Of a stretch of 64,000 nucleotides of DNA, positions 60,037 to 64,000 are shown piece after piece. Both the position numbers and the translations under genes were made by a program. The notes under the pieces were generated by a model, which saw nothing but the letters and a program-made list of their open reading frames with translations, was not told the DNA's origin and did no database searches. Within the stretch, counting starts at the first letter, position 1; each line of letters starts with the position of its first letter. The stretch is from Streptomyces sp. WMMC500 (lineage in GTDB: Bacteria > Actinomycetota > Actinomycetes > Streptomycetales > Streptomycetaceae), in contig NZ_CP114905.1 of assembly GCF_027497195.1 (NCBI RefSeq), forward strand, positions 6,521,001 through 6,585,000. Direction: 5' to 3'.

Positions 60037-60303
60037 ATGCGCATCACCGTCACCCGCACCGGGGGGTTCGCGGGCCTGACCCGCGAGGCGACCCTGGACA
60101 CGGCCGGCCGCGCGGACGCGGCCGGCCTGGAGGCCCTGGCCCGCCGGGCGCTCGCGGAGGGCGCCGCCGGCCCGCCCGTGGGCGTACCGGACGGCTTCGC
60201 GTACCGCCTCACCGCGGACGGCCGCACCGCCCACTTCGCCGACCCGCGGCTGACCGACGCCCAGCGCGCGATCGTGCGGACCGTGCTGAAGGAAGGCGCG
60301 TAG
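60037..60303 (+). CDS. Emfourin-like inhibitor of the protealysin-like protease
   Basis: An 88-residue protein: MRITVTRTGGFAGLTREATLDT, a helix LEALARRAL, then FAYRLTADGRTAHFADPRLTDAQRAIVRTVL. This is the emfourin fold that blocks protealysin in Serratia. It lies directly behind the M4 protease, as in the known protealysin operon, so the pair should be co-expressed with the protease kept in check inside the cell. Confidence 0.85.
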   Translation: MRITVTRTGGFAGLTREATLDTAGRADAAGLEALARRALAEGAAGPPVGVPDGFAYRLTADGRTAHFADPRLTDAQRAIVRTVLKEGA

Positions 60304-60453
60304 GTACTCCCCGGGGTACTCCCCGGGGAGCAGCGCGCGGTGCGGACCACCCCGCGCAGTAGGCGCGTTCTCGCACCCGGGAGCGAAGAACCGTGCCGGT
60401 CCCCGGGGGCAAGCTGGGGCGAGTCCAGTTGCTTCCCGGAGGGAGAGCCCGCC

Positions 60454-62610
60454 ATGGGCGCCGTATCCGCACCACCCGAAGCGCCGTCCGGCTCCGCGAC
60501 GAGGCCGCGGCGCCGCTGGCTGCCCTGGGCCGTGGTCGGCCTGTGGGTCGCGATCCTCGCCCTCGCCCTGCCGTTCGGCGGCAAGCTCGGCGACGCGAGC
60601 CGCGACCGGCCCGTCGACTACCTGCCCGGCAGCGCCGACTCCACCCAGGTGTCGCAGCTCGCCGAGGAGATGCCCGGCGGCGACACCCTCGACGGGATCC
60701 TCGTCTACCAGCGCGACGGCGGCGTGACCGCCGCGGACCGCACGCTCGCCGCCGAGCACGCCGGCGACCTGGCCGGCCGGTACGAACTGGCGCGGGACCG
60801 TACGCCGCAGGCCGTGCCGTCGGAGGACGGCACCACCCTGATGGTGCCGTTCTCCGTCGTCGGACTGCCCGACGAGGACGCCCAGATGGAGGCCGTCGAG
60901 GAGATCCGCGAGCAGGTGATCGCCGATCCCCCCGAGGGCCTGTCCGTCGAACTCGGCGGCCCGGCCGGCATCCAGGCCGACTCCGAGGCGGTCTACGAGC
61001 AGGTCGACGGCACCCTGATGTACACCACGGCGGGCATCGTCACCATCCTGCTGATCCTCACCTACCGCAGCCCTTTCCTGTGGCTGCTGCCGCTGGTCTG
61101 CGTGGGGGTGGCGTCGCTCAGCGCCATGGCCCTGGTCTACGGCCTCATCCAGGCCTTCGACCTGACGGTCAACTCGATGAGTTCCGCGGTGATGACGGTG
61201 CTCATCTTCGGCGCGGGCACCGACTACGCGCTCCTGCTCGTCGCCCGCTACCGCGAGGAACTGCGCCGCACCGCCCGCCCGCAGGACGCGATGCTGACGG
61301 CCCTGCGCAACTGTGGCCCGGCGATCCTCGCCTCCTCCGGAACGGTCGCCGCCGGCCTGATCTGCCTGCTGGCCGCGGACCTCAACTCCAGTGCGGGCCT
61401 CGGCCCGGTCGGCGCGGTCGGCGTGGTGTGCGCGCTCGCGGTGATGACGACGCTGCTGCCGGCGCTCATGGTGCTCTTCGGCCGCCGCATCTTCTGGCCG
61501 CTGATCCCCGCCTACGGCAGCGAGCCCAAGCGGCGCGGCTTCTTCGACCGGATGGGCTCCTCCGTCGGCCGCCGCCCGGCGGCGATCCTCGTCGGCGGCG
61601 TGGTGCTGCTGGGCGCGCTGGCGCTCGGGGCGTTCAACCTGCCCGGCAACCTCAAACAGGAGGACGCCTTCACCGACAAGCCCGAGTCGATCACCGCGAT
61701 GGAGAAGGTGAAGGACGCCTTCCCCGACCAGGGCGCCCAGGCGATCGTCGTCGTCGCGAAGGAGGCGCGCGCGGACGCGGCACTGTCCACGGCGCAGGGC
61801 GTGGAGGGGGTCGCGTCCGCGGAGATCACCCGGTCCGGCAACGGGTTCAGCGAGATCACGGTCTACGCCTCCGACCCGCCGCAGTCCGCGGAGGAGGACC
61901 GCACGATCGCCGGCCTGCGCGCCGAACTCGGCGCCCTCGACGGCGCCGACGCCCTCGTCGGCGGGCCCAGCGCCGAGGCGCTGGACCTGGCGGAGGCCAA
62001 CGCCGGCGACCGCAAGCTCGTCATCCCCCTCACCCTGGCCGCCGTACTCGTCATCCTCATCGCCCTGCTGCGCAGCCTCGTCGCGCCGCTGGTGCTGACC
62101 GTCGCCGTCGTGGCGTCGTGGGGCGCGGCGATGGGCATCGGCGGCCTGGTCTTCGAGCCGGTCATGGGCTATCCGGGCATCAGCGGCGACCTGGCGCTGC
62201 TGACCTTCGTCTTCGGCGTCGCCCTGGGCGTCGACTACGGGATCTTCCTGCTGCACCGGATGCGCGAGGAGGCCGCGGCCGGCACCGACACCCGCACCGC
62301 GGCGCTCACCGCGCTGCGCCGCACCGGCGGCGTCATCGCCTCGGCGGGCGTGGTGCTGGCGGCGACGTTCGCGGTGCTGATGACGATGCCGATGGTGATG
62401 ATCTTCGAACTCGGCTTCATCGTCGCGGTCGGCGTCCTGCTGGACACGTTCCTGGTACGCACCTACCTGGTGACGTCCGCGAGCTGGCTGCTGGGCAGGA
62501 AGATCTGGTGGCCGGGGCCGCTGTCGAAACGCCCGGAGAACCCGCCGCCCGCCGCCGGGGAGCGGCGGGAGCCGGAACCGGAACCCGCGGGCGCGACGGC
62601 GGCGCACTAG
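60454..62610 (+). CDS. MMPL family (RND-type) transporter
   Basis: A 718-residue membrane protein with about 12 helices in two repeats. Each repeat has one N-terminal helix, a large extracellular loop (about 40-190 and 400-520) and a cluster of helices. The hallmarks GAGTDYALLLVARYREEL (about 268-285) and GVALGVDYGIFLLHRMREE (about 585-603) hold the proton-relay Asp-Tyr pairs. MMPL proteins export lipids, siderophores or antibiotics. GGAGGGAG precedes ATG 60454. The substrate cannot be told; a two-component kinase follows. Confidence 0.9.
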   Translation: MGAVSAPPEAPSGSATRPRRRWLPWAVVGLWVAILALALPFGGKLGDASRDRPVDYLPGSADSTQVSQLAEEMPGGDTLDGILVYQRDGGVTAADRTLAAEHAGDLAGRYELARDRTPQAVPSEDGTTLMVPFSVVGLPDEDAQMEAVEEIREQVIADPPEGLSVELGGPAGIQADSEAVYEQVDGTLMYTTAGIVTILLILTYRSPFLWLLPLVCVGVASLSAMALVYGLIQAFDLTVNSMSSAVMTVLIFGAGTDYALLLVARYREELRRTARPQDAMLTALRNCGPAILASSGTVAAGLICLLAADLNSSAGLGPVGAVGVVCALAVMTTLLPALMVLFGRRIFWPLIPAYGSEPKRRGFFDRMGSSVGRRPAAILVGGVVLLGALALGAFNLPGNLKQEDAFTDKPESITAMEKVKDAFPDQGAQAIVVVAKEARADAALSTAQGVEGVASAEITRSGNGFSEITVYASDPPQSAEEDRTIAGLRAELGALDGADALVGGPSAEALDLAEANAGDRKLVIPLTLAAVLVILIALLRSLVAPLVLTVAVVASWGAAMGIGGLVFEPVMGYPGISGDLALLTFVFGVALGVDYGIFLLHRMREEAAAGTDTRTAALTALRRTGGVIASAGVVLAATFAVLMTMPMVMIFELGFIVAVGVLLDTFLVRTYLVTSASWLLGRKIWWPGPLSKRPENPPPAAGERREPEPEPAGATAAH

Positions 62611-62659
62611 CCCCGCGGTACCGCGCAGGCATGGCCGTACGCACCGTACGGCCCGTACT

Positions 62660-62702
62660 CCCCGGCCGGGCGGCGGTGCTCCGCGCCGCCGCCCGGCCGG
62701 GG
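62660..62702 (+). terminator. Strong hairpin terminator after the MMPL gene
   Basis: CCCCGGCCGGGCGGCGG (62660-62676) and CCGCCGCCCGGCCGGGG (62686-62702) form a perfect 17-bp stem with a 9-base loop. Confidence 0.8.
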
Positions 62703-62792
62703 CCCCGCCGTGCACGCGCCCGCGGTCCGCGCGTGTACGGCCCGTCCGTACCGGGGAGTTCGCCCGAGGGACCGTAGGCGAGGATGGTTGTC

Positions 62793-64000
62793 ATGCAGTC
62801 AGCGAGGATCCGGCCGGGGAGGCTGAAGAAGCCGACGCGCCGGGACGTTCTGTTCACCGTGGCCGTCGGCGCCTTCGTCGCGTGCCTGGCGCTCTTCGGC
62901 AGCGTCGGGGCCACCGCCCACCGGCCGGACGCCTTCGGCTGGCTGCTGCTGGTGGTCGTGGTGGCGCCCCTGGCGTGGCGCCGCCACTACCCGATGGGCG
63001 TCTTCGTGGTGTCCATCCTCCCCGAGGCCCCGTACCACATCCTCGACAACATCCACAGCGCGCCGACGCCCGCGACGATGGTCGCCGTCTACTCCCTCGC
63101 GGTCGCCGGGCCCCGGCTGCGGACCCTGCTGGTCACCTGCGGGCTCGTCGTCGTCGCCGTCACCATGCTGACGCTGCGCAGCGCCGACCAGGGCGCCGAA
63201 CTGCTGCGCACCTCCGGCTGGGTCATGTCCGTCGCCCTCCTCGGCGAGGCGGTGCGGGTGCACCGCAACTACGTCGGCGCCATCGTCGAGCGCGCCGAAC
63301 GCGCCGAGCGCACCCGGGAGGAGACGGCCGCCCGCCGGGTCGCCGAGGAACGGCTGCGCATCGCCCAGGACCTGCACGACCTGCTGGCCCACAGCATCAC
63401 CCTCATCGGGGTGCAGACGTCGGTGGCCGCGCACCTGCTGGTCGCCGACCCCGGCCGGCTGGACCGCGCGGCGCTCGCCGACGCCCTCGACGGCATCGCC
63501 GGCACCTGCCGCGACTCCCGGGCCGAACTGCGCACCACGCTGCAGGTGCTGCGCGGCGGCGACGCCCTGGAGGGCACCCATCCGCCGCCGGGCCTCGCGG
63601 GGCTGCCGGACCTGGCGGCGGCGGCGCGCTCCGGGGGCGCCCGGGTGCGCCTGGACGTCGCCGACGCGGCCCGCGACGTGCCGCGGGGGGTGGGGGCGGC
63701 GGCGTACCGGATCGTGCAGCAGTCGCTGACCAACGCCGTGCAGCACGCGGGGTCCGCGGTGCACGTGCGGATCGCCGTCGCCTACGACGAGGGGGCGGGA
63801 GTGCTGCGCATCAGCGTCGTCGACGACGGACCCGCGGAGCCGGGGAAGGCACCGGCCGCGGACGGGACCGCGCGCCCCGGCTACGGCATCGTCGGCATGC
63901 GCGAACGGGCCCGCAGCGTCGGCGGCACCCTGGAGGCGGACCACCGCGCGGACGCCCCGGGCTTCGCGGTCACCGCCGTGCTGCCGTGCGCGCCGGCCGG
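62793..64000 (+). CDS. Two-component sensor histidine kinase, NarL type (truncated by window edge)
   Basis: The frame is open to the window end (402 codons visible). Four or five membrane helices fill the N-terminus (about 20-155) with an arginine-rich coiled stretch after. A HisKA_3 dimerisation domain has the phospho-acceptor His195 in IAQDLHDLLAHSI. A HATPase_c domain holds the N-box SLTNAVQHAG (about 312-321) and GYGIVGMRERA. The visible end VTAVLPC is near the natural C-terminus. A NarL-type response-regulator gene should follow outside the window. ATG 62793 was chosen over ATG 62784. Confidence 0.9.
   Translation, partial: MQSARIRPGRLKKPTRRDVLFTVAVGAFVACLALFGSVGATAHRPDAFGWLLLVVVVAPLAWRRHYPMGVFVVSILPEAPYHILDNIHSAPTPATMVAVYSLAVAGPRLRTLLVTCGLVVVAVTMLTLRSADQGAELLRTSGWVMSVALLGEAVRVHRNYVGAIVERAERAERTREETAARRVAEERLRIAQDLHDLLAHSITLIGVQTSVAAHLLVADPGRLDRAALADALDGIAGTCRDSRAELRTTLQVLRGGDALEGTHPPPGLAGLPDLAAAARSGGARVRLDVADAARDVPRGVGAAAYRIVQQSLTNAVQHAGSAVHVRIAVAYDEGAGVLRISVVDDGPAEPGKAPAADGTARPGYGIVGMRERARSVGGTLEADHRADAPGFAVTAVLPCAPA

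Noticed and set aside
60304..60335. GTACTCCCCGGG tandem copies before the MMPL gene as an operator
   Set aside because: Only two short G+C units right after the inhibitor stop; more likely part of a hairpin or slippage than a specific site.

Overview
The window is very GC-rich double-stranded DNA (roughly 70-75% G+C by eye). Third codon positions are almost always G or C, GTG starts are frequent, TTA codons are nearly absent, and gene families and order are typical of Streptomyces or a close relative in Streptomycetaceae. Most of it is conserved chromosomal core. No rRNA, CRISPR array, prophage, transposase or integrase was seen. Both window edges cut through genes (a 5'-truncated CDS at 1-399 and a histidine kinase running off the end from 62793).

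Layout. 1-5.6 kb: an unknown CDS end, an M48 membrane protease, then the nadD - LytR-like - rsfS - histidine phosphatase run. 5.7-9.1 kb: two near-identical tRNA-Ala(GGC) genes bracket a divergent XRE regulator/MFS exporter pair and two tiny zinc-ribbon proteins. The second tRNA is followed by a leucine-coding leader peptide and attenuator in front of leuS. 12-20.7 kb: coiled-coil membrane protein, DegV, two DnaA-box-like sites, comEA, comEC, YceI and holA. 20.9-29.6 kb: rpsT, lepA, long-chain acyl-CoA ligase, a multidomain SpoIIE-type phosphatase, hemW. 29.8-40.7 kb: DUF3097 and MBL proteins, the CIRCE-hrcA-dnaJ heat-shock unit, nitronate monooxygenase-rsmE, tricorn protease, HIT protein, RNase Z. 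40.7-44.6 kb: ccdA/TlpA thiol pair, an SAM methyltransferase and a PfkB kinase.

44.6-48.5 kb is the most accessory-looking part. A whiJ/aba-like trio (DUF397-like small protein, XRE/DUF5753 regulator, divergent HATPase) and a PhzF/DUF1330 pair with its divergent HxlR regulator lie between two diverged copies (about 84% identical over about 61 bp) of the 3' end of a cytidine-deaminase-like gene. This suggests an old insertion. 48.5-56.6 kb returns to core: cytidine-deaminase-like, CorC/HlyC-type CBS protein, ybeY and phoH (all minus), small unknown proteins, LysR/aldo-keto reductase, era and a TerB-like protein.

56.8-64 kb holds leuA with its own leucine leader peptide, a protealysin-like M4 protease with its emfourin inhibitor, an MMPL transporter and the partial NarL-type sensor kinase. 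The most notable regulatory signal is that leuS and leuA, 47 kb apart, are each preceded by a tiny near-leaderless ORF with a run of leucine codons dominated by the rare CTT triplet, followed by competing hairpins. This points to coordinated leucine-responsive attenuation of charging and synthesis.
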